A DNA stretch of 19,820 bases from an uncultured Romboutsia sp. (lineage in GTDB: Bacteria; Bacillota; Clostridia; Peptostreptococcales; Peptostreptococcaceae). Position numbers and translations under genes: made by a program. Within the stretch, counting starts at the first letter, position 1. Each line of letters begins with the position of its first letter. Below the pieces are notes generated by a model, which was not told the DNA's origin, searched no databases, and saw only the letters and a program-made list of their open reading frames with translations. The stretch spans positions 1 to 19,820 of the forward strand of contig CALESE010000155.1 in NCBI GenBank assembly GCA_937907205.1. Direction: 5' to 3'. Shown here in pieces: positions 8,601-14,473 of the stretch.

Positions 8601-9313
8601 AAGAAGAAGAAAGTCTTACATCAATTAAACGTGAAAGACAGGTTAGAAATATATCAGTAAGTGCATCAATAGATAAAGATCACAATATTGGTCTTATTAG
8701 TAAAGAGCTAGATGATAAACTAAAAGATTACAACTTACCAGATGGATATACAATAGAAATGGGTGGAGAAAAAGAATCAATGGATAGTGCATTTGGTGAC
8801 CTAGTAAAAATGATTACATTAGCTATATTATTTATATATTTAATAATGGTAGCTCAATTCCAATCATTATTATCTCCATTTATAGTATTATTTACAATTC
8901 CACTTGCTTTTACAGGAGGATTTTTAGGACTTTTAGTAACAAACTTTGAAATAAGTATGATATCAATGTTAGGATTTTTAATGCTTGCAGGTATAGTAGT
9001 TAATAATGGAATAGTATTTGTTGATTATGTTAATCAGTTAAGGCTTGAAGGAATGAATAAGAAAAAAGCTTTAATCATAGCTGGTAGAACAAGAATACGT
9101 CCAATACTTATGACAGCACTTACAACGATATTAGGGCTTTCAACTTTAGCATTAGGTATTGGTACTGGAGCAGATATGATTCAGCCAATGGCCATAGTTA
9201 CTATAGGTGGATTGAGTTATGCAACTATTTTAACATTGTTTGTAGTTCCTATAATGTATGATATACTTAATCGTAAAGAATTAAAGCCAATCATAATAGA
9301 TGAAGAGGATTAA
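5675..9313 (+). CDS. RND-family exporter (SwrC/AcrB-like) with a coiled-coil insertion
   Basis: Proton-driven inner-membrane exporter of the RND superfamily, hydrophobe/amphiphile efflux type. It is likely to export amphipathic drugs, peptides or lipids; the substrate is unknown. Start ATG 5675 has AAGGAGAG about 7 bases upstream. TM1 spans about residues 11-29. The first porter region contains the usual PGASPEKVEESVTKPLEE and NINSVSSENSSM. TM4 carries the proton-relay aspartate in GMLVDNSIVVIEN (Asp592), and the C-terminal half repeats the fold (GIVVNNGIVFVDY near 1107). At 1212 residues it is clearly longer than AcrB (1049) or SwrC (1065). The excess is a Lys/Glu/Gln-rich, probable coiled-coil insertion at about 188-390 in the extracellular part. 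There is no membrane-fusion partner gene beside it, as is usual for SwrC-like pumps of Gram-positives. Control by a TetR-type repressor is suggested by the upstream operator. Confidence 0.92.
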   Translation: MISKFSVKKPFTVFVSVILVIILGIVSFTGMTTDLLPKIDLPYVIVMTTYPGASPEKVEESVTKPLEEVLATTSGIENINSVSSENSSMIMLEFNQGMNMDSAMIDLSGKIDLVKAQLADEVGTPTLMKMNPDMMPIMVASVGINNSNIKETSKIIKDEVIPSFERIDGVASVDATGIIEETIKITLDDNKIEKLNEKLKDSIDNNISKSKAQLDDTKKQITEGKSQLEKQSKEKNEEFINASAALNEGKSKIKDALNQLTTAVKELEKQKNDINNKKAILEDAIKKQEESGLNVDDKQKEALSQLENGINIINEKLNEVNSQKINLEKQLKTLNEQEKQLESGKLILNSELNKASSTLSNSEVELEKSSKELEKAKEEAYKNADLGKNITKENLSQILSAQNFAMPAGYISENEEQYLVKIGDKISSINDLEELELLNIEGVGKIKVKDVADVELTDNSESMYSKINGNDGIILSFQKQSTASTSDVSKKINETIKKLTNENKDMHIIPLQDQGVYIDIVIKSVLSNLILGGILSIAILFVFLKSIRPTIIIAFSIPISVLFAITMMYFSNVTMNIISLSGLALGVGMLVDNSIVVIENIYRLKNEGMSATKAAVKGATQVSGAIFASTLTTICVFLPIVFTQGLSRQLFQDMGLTIAYSLIASLIVALTLVPSMSSSILKNNIEKEHKLFDKFVNVYEKLLKISLKHKFIVLTGSLVLLVSSAVLTISKGAVLMPESDSTQISVSLEMPKGSTTKEVRDMSAIVIDRITKLEDVDTVGALQSSGSQGFMSGGSKNSVSFYVLLKEDKKLSSKEIGSLISKNTSDLDAKIKVNSSTMDMSALGGSGVNVIIKGKDLDKLKEIAKDVSNIIESIKGTTDISNGLEEGESETKIIVDKEKAMDYGLTVAQIFQQISAGIKTENNATSLNIGANEYPLIVVNDKKDRLDRESLRNYKIKGNKDNKEVEVRLSDIASIKEEESLTSIKRERQVRNISVSASIDKDHNIGLISKELDDKLKDYNLPDGYTIEMGGEKESMDSAFGDLVKMITLAILFIYLIMVAQFQSLLSPFIVLFTIPLAFTGGFLGLLVTNFEISMISMLGFLMLAGIVVNNGIVFVDYVNQLRLEGMNKKKALIIAGRTRIRPILMTALTTILGLSTLALGIGTGADMIQPMAIVTIGGLSYATILTLFVVPIMYDILNRKELKPIIIDEED

Positions 9314-9365
9314 ATTAAATATTAAAAAATAAAAAATGACTTTTTTAATTTACAAAGGTGTTCAA

Positions 9366-9584
9366 ATGCTAGATAGGGAATTTAAAGAAAGTAAATTTGT
9401 ATATAGTGAAGATTTTATAAGAAGAATAAAAGGATTTATAATACAACATCATGGAAAAATAGAATATGGTTCACCAAAATCAGCTAATATGGAAGAATCA
9501 TATATACTTAATTTTGCTGATAGTGTAGATGCAACATTAAATAGAATAAATATAATTAAAGAAGATTGCCATTATGATACATAG
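9366..9584 (+). CDS. Small conserved-looking hypothetical protein, 72 aa
   Basis: The ATG at 9366 is preferred to an in-frame ATG at 9336 because AAAGGTG (9354-9360) precedes it at proper spacing, while the upstream ATG has no ribosome site. The product is soluble and mixed in charge (DREFKESKFVYSEDFIRRIK, then IIQHHGKIEYGSPKSANMEE), with a probable alpha-beta arrangement and no signal peptide. It starts 52 bases after the RND pump stop with no terminator between, so it is probably co-transcribed with the pump. I do not recognise a family and propose no function. Confidence 0.6.
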   Translation: MLDREFKESKFVYSEDFIRRIKGFIIQHHGKIEYGSPKSANMEESYILNFADSVDATLNRINIIKEDCHYDT

Positions 9585-9625
9585 TCTGATTATGAAAAAA
9601 AATTAGATACAAGACTTTATTTATA

Positions 9626-9643
9626 AAGTATAATTATATACTT
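9626..9643. repeat. Hairpin between small genes
   Basis: AAGTATA / TATACTT with a 4-nt ATTA loop. It lies inside a wider pair of arms GATAC (9606-9610) and GTATC (9647-9651). There is no T-run, so it is a weak terminator candidate or a leader structure for the microprotein gene at 9705. Confidence 0.35.
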
Positions 9644-9704
9644 ATATGTATCACAAGACTATAAATTGGAAATAATTTTAAATATCTAAAAGGAGATGAT
9701 TTAA

Positions 9705-9785
9705 ATGATAACATTTGTAGTTGGAGTATACATAGGTATAACAATTATGTGTTTATTTCAAATAAATTCAAAAAATAAAATTTAA
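9705..9785 (+). CDS. 26-aa single-span membrane microprotein (DUF3789-like)
   Basis: A short frame, MITFVVGVYIGITIMCLF followed by QINSKNKI, starts at an ATG with an excellent ribosome site (AAAGGAGATGA, 9689-9699) and ends at TAA. A continuous hydrophobic stretch at residues 2-18 forms one membrane span, followed by a short polar, basic tail that should face the cytoplasm. The layout (Gly-rich span, MCL-x-Q near the end, tiny tail) matches the DUF3789 microproteins found across Firmicutes; that name is from memory. A very strong terminator begins three bases after the stop, so the gene ends its own transcript. Function is unknown. Confidence 0.68.
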   Translation: MITFVVGVYIGITIMCLFQINSKNKI

Positions 9786-9787
9786 AT

Positions 9788-9831
9788 AAAAAATATAGAT
9801 ATACTTAAAATTAAGTATATCTATATTTTTT
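9788..9831 (+). terminator. Very long intrinsic terminator (21-bp stem)
   Basis: A perfect 21-bp inverted repeat, 9788-9808 with 9811-9831, is separated by only two bases, so the physical loop opens a few pairs. It ends in a six-T run and begins with a six-A run, so it works in both directions. It directly follows the 26-residue gene. Confidence 0.85.
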
Positions 9832-9908
9832 CATGAAATGTTTTACAAGAATTTAAAAAATAAAATGTGAAATACTAAATATGAAATAAAATCAAAGGAG
9901 GAAAAATA

Positions 9909-10118
9909 ATGACTCATAGAAAAAGACATAGCACAAAAAAAATGGAAGATTATATAAATGAAAAAATAGAAGTAGCACATGAATTAGGTATACATGGAAG
10001 TAGTGATGTTGAAGTAAATACTAAAATTGCTTCAGCAGGAGAGTCTAAATATAGCAATAAGTCAATGGTTACCAGACATAATCATCACAATGACCAAAAA
10101 ACTGCAAAAGAAAGATAA
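9909..10118 (+). CDS. Small basic, His-rich hypothetical protein, 69 aa
   Basis: An ATG with a near-ideal ribosome site (AAAGGAGGA, 9894-9902) opens a 69-codon frame closed by a terminator. The product is hydrophilic, with a basic start (THRKRHSTKKMEDY) and a His-rich tail (TRHNHHND). The middle, EKIEVAHELGIHGSSD followed by IASAGES, is loosely reminiscent of alpha/beta small acid-soluble spore proteins, which have an E-x-A-x-ELG segment, but the second conserved spore-protein block with its GG motif is absent. The spore idea is therefore only a guess. The strong translation signal argues for a real, abundant small protein. Confidence 0.62.
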   Translation: MTHRKRHSTKKMEDYINEKIEVAHELGIHGSSDVEVNTKIASAGESKYSNKSMVTRHNHHNDQKTAKER

Positions 10119-10121
10119 ATA

Positions 10122-10151
10122 AAAAAGTCTCTTATTAAAAAGAGACTTTTT
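10122..10151. terminator. Bidirectional terminator
   Basis: A perfect 12-bp stem (AAAAAGTCTCTT / AAGAGACTTTTT) with a 6-nt loop sits between the 69-residue gene and the convergent AIM24-family gene, with T-runs on both strands. Confidence 0.87.
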
Positions 10152-10153
10152 AG

Positions 10154-10981
10154 CTATTTTGAAGCAGGATTATTCATAGAATTATTGTTAGTAGGCATAC
10201 TATATTTCATTTTTTGATACATAGGCTGAGTAGGAGCTAGCCAAACAGTACCTTCACCAGAGAATGTATTTAAGAAACCTTCACCATTTATAGCAGAACC
10301 AAATAGCGTTTTATCAGATTTAGTTACACTAAAAGATATACCTTTAGTTCTTGCTATAGCAAAGTTACCATCTACTTTTAATTCTTCTCCATGGGATAAA
10401 CTAAATTCAACTATTTCATTTTTAGGAACATTACACTCTAAAACAATTATTCCGCTACCAGATAATTCTATTTGGAATAAACCTTCATTCCCTAAAATTG
10501 AAGAAGAGATATTTTTTTGCATAAAATCTTTTACTTCTATGCTAGATGAACAACAGAAAAACATTCCTTTATCAACGATTATAGAGTCATTATTTATCTC
10601 TAAAATTATATAATGTTTAAAAGCAGGTTCTAAATAAATTTCTCCACTACCTTTATATGTAGGCTTTATAGCACTTTCATTAGTTATTGAACCAGATACT
10701 GCCTTTTTAAATAAACCTCCAATACCGCCAATATTACTTTTTGATTCTATATCACCTTTGTAAAAGTAAAGAGCACCAGCTTCTGTTTTTACAGAACTAT
10801 TTCTTAACTTTATTCTTACTTGCTTCATTTTAAGGCCTGATTGATTAGCAAAAAATATACCCATTGCCATTTCTATATCTTGAGGACCTTCTAAGCTATT
10901 ATATGCAAGGACTTCAAAGTCGACATTGTTATAAGTTGCTTTATCTATTACAGTAGTTTTATCATCGATTGATTTAATCAT
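10154..10981 (-). CDS. AIM24 family protein
   Basis: A 275-residue soluble protein of the AIM24 (TIGR00266-like) family, whose bacterial members have no settled function; the fold is a double beta-helix. Typical family features are visible: GLFQIELSGSGIIVLECNV in the middle, ELKVDGNFAIARTKGISF near 210-227, and the C-terminal block GEGFLNTFSGEGTVWLAP near 243-260, followed by a disordered Asn/Pro-rich tail. No signal peptide or membrane span is seen. The ATG is supported by a strong AGGAGG ribosome site on the minus strand. It lies downstream of perR in the same direction but is separated by about 90 bases including a terminator, so it probably has its own promoter. Confidence 0.88.
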   Translation of the reverse strand: MIKSIDDKTTVIDKATYNNVDFEVLAYNSLEGPQDIEMAMGIFFANQSGLKMKQVRIKLRNSSVKTEAGALYFYKGDIESKSNIGGIGGLFKKAVSGSITNESAIKPTYKGSGEIYLEPAFKHYIILEINNDSIIVDKGMFFCCSSSIEVKDFMQKNISSSILGNEGLFQIELSGSGIIVLECNVPKNEIVEFSLSHGEELKVDGNFAIARTKGISFSVTKSDKTLFGSAINGEGFLNTFSGEGTVWLAPTQPMYQKMKYSMPTNNNSMNNPASK

Positions 10982-11048
10982 AAAAACCTCCTAAGTTATT
11001 TATTTAAAAATACATTAATATTAAAATAAATACAATTTAGTTACAAAT

Positions 11049-11074
11049 AAAGAAGCTTATTTTTAAGCTTCTTT
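11049..11074. terminator. Terminator of perR, overlapping its stop codon
   Basis: An 11-bp stem (AAAGAAGCTTA / TAAGCTTCTTT) with a TTTT loop. The last base of the perR stop codon lies in the hairpin. It separates perR from the AIM24-family gene. Confidence 0.75.
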
Positions 11075-11457
11075 TATGATAAATCTTTTTTGCAGTTGTT
11101 ACAAATACCTTTAAGGTTTATATTTGAAGAAGTTATTTGAAGTCCTTGTTCTTCAGAAATCATTTTGTTTATATTATTTAATATTTTAGAATCTATATCA
11201 CATATTTCACAACAATGTTGACATATAAAATGATGATGTTCACTAAGATTACCATCAAATCTATCCGGATACCCAGGTATACTAACTTTTTTTATAAATC
11301 CATGTTCTACTAATTGAGCTAAGTTTCTATATACAGTACCTAAACTTAAGTTAGGATTATCTTTTTTTAAATGATTATATATAAAGTCCGCAGTAGGGTG
11401 TACATGGTTTTCTACTATTGTATTTAAAATTAATTCTCTTTGCTTTGAAAATTTCAT
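11074..11457 (-). CDS. perR: PerR-type peroxide-sensing repressor (Fur family)
   Basis: Fur-family DNA-binding repressor of peroxide-stress and metal genes. A winged helix fills the N-terminal half, with recognition helix LSLGTVYRNL at 37-46. All residues known from Bacillus subtilis PerR are present at a constant offset of 17: regulatory-metal ligands His20, Asp68, His74, His76 and Asp87 (B. subtilis 37, 85, 91, 93, 104), and structural zinc cysteines in CQHC (79, 82) and CNNC (119, 122). Asp68 in DRFDGN distinguishes PerR from Fur, which has Glu. At 127 residues the N-terminus is shorter than in Bacillus, but no in-frame upstream start exists, and AGGTGAT precedes this ATG. Oxidation of the two metal-binding histidines by peroxide would relieve repression. 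Regulated genes are not evident in the window. Confidence 0.9.
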   Translation of the reverse strand: MKFSKQRELILNTIVENHVHPTADFIYNHLKKDNPNLSLGTVYRNLAQLVEHGFIKKVSIPGYPDRFDGNLSEHHHFICQHCCEICDIDSKILNNINKMISEEQGLQITSSNINLKGICNNCKKDLS

Positions 11458-11549
11458 ACTATCACCTACACCAATATAATTATTTACTTTAGATATACCA
11501 CAAATAGTTAATCTTTAAACATAATATAAAGAAATATTTAGATTATATT

Positions 11550-11897
11550 TTAATTTCTATTTTTTCTTCTTATTTTTCTTAATTTTTTTGTACTCATTTT
11601 ATTTTTAATTTTATTAGGTACACTTCTATCAAAAATATCTTCTACTACTTCTTCAGAATAATTCTCATTTTCCTAAAATCTAGATTTACAAGCAATTCTT
11701 GTTTCTGATGATAATGATATTTCTTCACCTAAAGCAACTAGAAATGAAACTAATATACCTAAATCTTCATCATTTTCTATTTCTTGTGATATTATAGCTG
11801 CAAATATAGTAACAAGTATAAGATATTGGTTAGATAAATTAAGACAGTATTGGTTTATATTGCAGTTTCTATGTACAAATCGTTTTTAGGTAGAATA
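11550..11897 (-). pseudogene. Broken small clostridial gene (unnamed family)
   Basis: On the minus strand a good ribosome site (GGAGGT, 11902-11897) is followed by coding-like sequence. The main readable frame gives QYCLNLSNQYLILVTIFAAI, then SQEIENDEDLGILVSFLVAL, then GEEISLSSETRIACKSRF. A TAG follows, after which the same frame continues through EEVVEDIFDRSVPNKIKNKM to a Lys/Arg-rich end at 11552. The first residues (DLYIETAI) are in another frame, and no ATG, GTG or TTG is usable after the ribosome site. So there is one lost start, one frameshift near 11855 and one nonsense codon. The pattern of hydrophobic helix plus ELG-like loop recalls small clostridial proteins of unknown function; I give no family name with confidence. 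Confidence 0.6.
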
Positions 11898-11970
11898 CCT
11901 CCATTTGCTATATATCAATATTTTATAATATGATATATATTTATATTTGTTACTAATTATAAAAATAAAT

Positions 11971-11999
11971 TTGAAATTAAAAATACTTTAGTATATAAT
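11971..11999 (+). promoter_or_regulatory. Promoter of the riboswitch-queT unit
   Basis: TTGAAA (11971-11976) and a perfect TATAAT (11994-11999) are separated by exactly 17 bp. The expected start is at about 12006, roughly ten bases ahead of the aptamer. This is the best sigma-A type promoter in the window. Confidence 0.8.
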
Positions 12000-12016
12000 A
12001 TTTTAGTAAAATTAAA

Positions 12017-12109
12017 AGACAGTTCGGAAGCCTCCTGTCTATAAATAAAACTACGGTAAAAAAATTATACAATGTATAAACTATTGTAAACCGTAGATTA
12101 TTACGGTTT
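12017..12109 (+). promoter_or_regulatory. preQ1-type riboswitch with antiterminator and terminator
   Basis: The aptamer starts with a 6-bp P1 stem, AGACAG (12017-12022) with CTGTCT (12035-12040), closing a 12-nt loop. An A-rich tail ATAAATAAAACTA follows, as in preQ1 class I RNAs, where the tail folds back onto the loop; loop AG (12029-12030) can pair with tail CT (12051-12052). The tail CTACGGT (12051-12057) can instead pair with ACCGTAG (12090-12096), an antiterminator that destroys the terminator stem 12088-12095 with 12102-12109. Ligand binding should therefore hold the tail, free the terminator and switch the genes off. A small hairpin TTATAC / GTATAA (12065-12079) caps the antiterminator loop. 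The ligand call leans on the downstream queT gene; the loop sequence departs somewhat from the class I examples I remember. Confidence 0.75.
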
Positions 12110-12119
12110 TTATTTTTTT
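12088..12119 (+). terminator. Regulated terminator of the riboswitch
   Basis: An 8-bp stem AAACCGTA / TACGGTTT with a 6-nt GATTAT loop is followed by a T-rich tract (TTATTTTTTT). Its 5' arm overlaps the antiterminator partner, so the two structures exclude each other. Confidence 0.82.
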
Positions 12120-12161
12120 GCTGCTAAATAGGCTAAAATAAATATTTAGTAGGAGATTGAT

Positions 12162-12674
12162 ATGAGAGTAAAAACAGAAAAAATAGTAATAATTGCTGTG
12201 GTTGCAGCACTTTACGCAGCTTTGACACTTGCGTTAAGTCCAATAAGTTTTGGACCGATACAATTTAGAGTTTCAGAAGTTATGACACTCTTACCTTTAT
12301 TTTGGAAAGGGTATATAATTTCATTAACAATAGGATGTTTTTTAGCAAATCTTTTTGGTCCAGTTGGTATAATTGATGTAATATTTGGAACATTAGCTAC
12401 ATTAATAAGTGCTTATTTAGTATATATAACTGGAAAGTTTATGAAAGATAAAAAAATGTGTGTGTTAATAGCATCATTGTGGCCAACAATAATAAATGCT
12501 ATAATAATTGGTATAATATTAAATGTAACTTTAGGATTCCCATTAGTTCTTTCTATGTTAGAAGTTGGATTTGGACAATTTGTAGTAATAACTATAGTAG
12601 GAGTTCCTTTATTTAAGCTTTTAGAAAGTAAATATGGTAGTCTATTTAGAAAATTAACTATTACAAAAGAATAA
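12162..12674 (+). CDS. queT: QueT family preQ1-precursor transporter
   Basis: Small integral membrane protein of the QueT family (COG4708/DUF988), a substrate-binding S component used with a shared ECF module to import a queuosine precursor, probably preQ1 or preQ0. The 170 residues contain about five or six hydrophobic spans, beginning IVIIAVVAALYAALTLAL. The family features PIQFRVSEVMTLLPLFW (about 32-48) and GCFLANLFGPVGIIDVIFGT (about 58-77) are clear. The ATG has a good AGGAGA ribosome site. The gene lies right behind a preQ1-type riboswitch, which supports the substrate. No ECF ATPase or T component is nearby, as expected for group II ECF systems. The FtsZ-like gene follows 18 bases after the stop, in one operon. 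Confidence 0.92.
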   Translation: MRVKTEKIVIIAVVAALYAALTLALSPISFGPIQFRVSEVMTLLPLFWKGYIISLTIGCFLANLFGPVGIIDVIFGTLATLISAYLVYITGKFMKDKKMCVLIASLWPTIINAIIIGIILNVTLGFPLVLSMLEVGFGQFVVITIVGVPLFKLLESKYGSLFRKLTITKE

Positions 12675-12692
12675 AAGTATTAAGGAGAAGTT

Positions 12693-13424
12693 ATGGAAAT
12701 AGCTAAAAGTTCAAAATTAATAGGTATAGGTGAAGAAGGAATAAAAAATTTAGAATCTATATCACATAAATTAAATGACAATATTTATTTAGAAAAAATA
12801 AATATTAAACAAGATGTAGATAAAGAGTATGTAAGAGCATTACTTGATGGAATAGATGTATTATTCTTAACTTATTCTAGTGAAGATAAAGAAGCTTTAA
12901 ATATTGTAAAAGCTATAGGTATTATGGCAAATGAAAGAAGAGTTTTATCTATAGGTTTAAATTCATCAACTAAAGAAGTAAAAGATAGCTTAGAAATAGA
13001 TAGAGAAATTCATATAAATGATGAAAATACAGAGAAATTATTTGATATATTTAATATGATGCTTGATTCTATGCTAGATACTTGCATGATAAATATAGAT
13101 TTAACAGATTTAAAAGAAGTTATAATGGGGAAAAATGCTATAAAATATTCATGTGAAGAATTTAAAAATACTGAATCTCAAGAAGAGATAGTTAAACTTT
13201 TATTTGATAATATGATTAAAACAAAGGAAGAACTTGTAGGTAAAAAAGGAATTGTGCTTTTAGAAATGGGTTCAAATGATTTTAAATCAGAAGATATGAT
13301 AAAATTAAATAGTCTTTTAACTTTAATTCAAGATTCTTGTGAAGATACATATGAATCTATATTCTCTATATATTTAAAAGAAGAATTAAATGGAAAAATA
13401 AAGGTTGGATTAATTTACAACTAA
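12693..13424 (+). CDS. Degenerate FtsZ/tubulin-fold protein lacking the GTP-binding signature
   Basis: A 243-residue soluble protein whose blocks line up in order with FtsZ. IGIGEEGIKNL (10-20) corresponds to the first glycine-rich loop, and GIDVLFLTYSSEDKEAL (53-69) matches the strand and loop that in FtsZ end in GGGTGTG. RRVLSIGLN (82-90) matches the next strand. INIDLTDLKEVI (133-144) matches INLDFADVKTVM, and IVLLEMGS (187-194) and IFSIYLKEELNGKIKVGLI (223-241) match the C-terminal domain. The tubulin signature GGGTGTG is absent and the protein is about 100 residues shorter than FtsZ, so GTP binding and polymerisation look unlikely. Start ATG has AAGGAGAAG upstream. It shares the riboswitch transcript with queT and ends at a terminator. 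Homology is by eye; role unknown, possibly a binding partner of FtsZ or an unrelated co-opted fold. Confidence 0.7.
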   Translation: MEIAKSSKLIGIGEEGIKNLESISHKLNDNIYLEKINIKQDVDKEYVRALLDGIDVLFLTYSSEDKEALNIVKAIGIMANERRVLSIGLNSSTKEVKDSLEIDREIHINDENTEKLFDIFNMMLDSMLDTCMINIDLTDLKEVIMGKNAIKYSCEEFKNTESQEEIVKLLFDNMIKTKEELVGKKGIVLLEMGSNDFKSEDMIKLNSLLTLIQDSCEDTYESIFSIYLKEELNGKIKVGLIYN

Positions 13425-13430
13425 TAATAT

Positions 13431-13461
13431 AAACTCACTAGGTAAAACTAGTGAGTTTTTT
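13431..13461 (+). terminator. Intrinsic terminator of the queT operon
   Basis: A perfect 11-bp stem (AAACTCACTAG / CTAGTGAGTTT) with a 6-nt loop and an uninterrupted T-run starts seven bases after the FtsZ-like stop codon. Confidence 0.9.
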
Positions 13462-13527
13462 AGTATGTATATAACATATAAATACTGTAAATAATTTCAA
13501 TAGAATAATTATTTATAGGAGTAAATT

Positions 13528-14308
13528 ATGATAAGAGATAGAAGAGTAAAAGAGATAATAGTTGCAATTACTAAATCAATGACAGAAAGTAACTCACTAA
13601 AGAAAGCATTAGATATGTTGCATTTGGATGAAATAGTAAAGAGTGGAGACTCAGTAGTTATAACACCAAATTGGGTAAATTTAAATGGAGTAAAATCAGG
13701 AGCAACAGTAGAAACAAAGACATAAAAAAATTAATAGAATATATTAAGTCAAAAAATTCATCTAAAGTAACCATAGCAACTGGGTCTTAAGGTGCAAAAA
13801 CACCTGATGTTATGAAATATGATAAAGTTATAGAAGATGAAAAAGTAGAGTTTGTTGATCTAAACTATGGACCTTACATAGATTTAAATTTAAATCATGA
13901 TATTATAAAATTAACACCAATAAATAAACTTAAAAAAAAAGCAGATGATTTATAAGAGCAATTATTAATGAAATACCAATAGATTTATCTATAGTAATCT
14001 GTGAAAAAGCAATGATAGGTACAGGCCCATCAAATGGACTTGCAGTAGATAATCCTGGACTTATAATTGCATCAACAGATCCATTAGCTTCTGATGCAAT
14101 AGAAGCTAGACTTTTAGTTTTTTTACCACAAGCAGTATCATATCTTTATGGGTTGTACAAAGATAATGTGGGATAAGTTAATCCTGATAAAATGACGATA
14201 AAGGGACTTAATTTGCAAGAAGCAGAGAGATTATTTAGTAGATGTGCATATGTTAAAAAAGATGTCACATTAGATAAAGATAAGATTAAAGATATACATG
14301 GAGAATAA
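13528..14308 (+). pseudogene. DUF362 domain protein, pseudogene
   Basis: A good ribosome site (TAGGAG) and ATG open a frame that breaks after 65 codons. Reading through the damage recovers a recognisable DUF362-type protein: SGDSVVITPNWVN at the start, then KVTIATGS, YDKVIEDEKVEFVDLNYGPY, AIINEIPIDLSIV, then KAMIGTGPSNGLAVDNPG and STDPLASDAIEARLL. Lesions are a frameshift near 13723, a TAA at about 13788 inside the ATGS-GA motif, a junction near 13950 where roughly 60 residues of the family middle are missing, and a TAA at about 14175. The last frame ends at TAA 14308, followed by a terminator. The intact protein would be a soluble protein of about 310 residues, of unknown function. Certainly non-functional as a whole; only the first 65 residues could be translated. 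Confidence 0.82.
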
Positions 14309-14328
14309 TTTATATTTAGACTAAGTAT

Positions 14329-14362
14329 AAAAGCAGTTACAATGTAATTTGTGACTGCTTTT
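14329..14362 (+). terminator. Intrinsic terminator after the DUF362 pseudogene
   Basis: A 14-bp arm AAAAGCAGTTACAA pairs with TTGTGACTGCTTTT with one G-T wobble and a short loop, followed by T-rich sequence. It is intact although the gene it serves is broken. Confidence 0.83.
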
Positions 14363-14389
14363 ATTATAAAATTTTAACATGTAGATTAG

Positions 14390-14418
14390 TTGACTAAAAC
14401 AAGTATTTATTATATCAT
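14390..14418 (+). promoter_or_regulatory. Candidate promoter of the ABC-F gene
   Basis: TTGACT (14390-14395), 17 bp, TATCAT (14413-14418). A perfect TATAAT lies further down at 14430-14435 but with a poor -35. Either could be used; the leader would be about 30-55 bases. Confidence 0.5.
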
Positions 14419-14473
14419 AAATAATGTTGTATAATTGAGAAATTAAACTTAATAAAGAAAGGAAATAAGGCGA

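Noticed and set aside
11475..11495. A possible PerR box upstream of perR (TATAATTATTTA)
   Set aside because: Only one half-site fits the TTATAATNATTATAA consensus well. Such a match is expected by chance in this AT-rich sequence.
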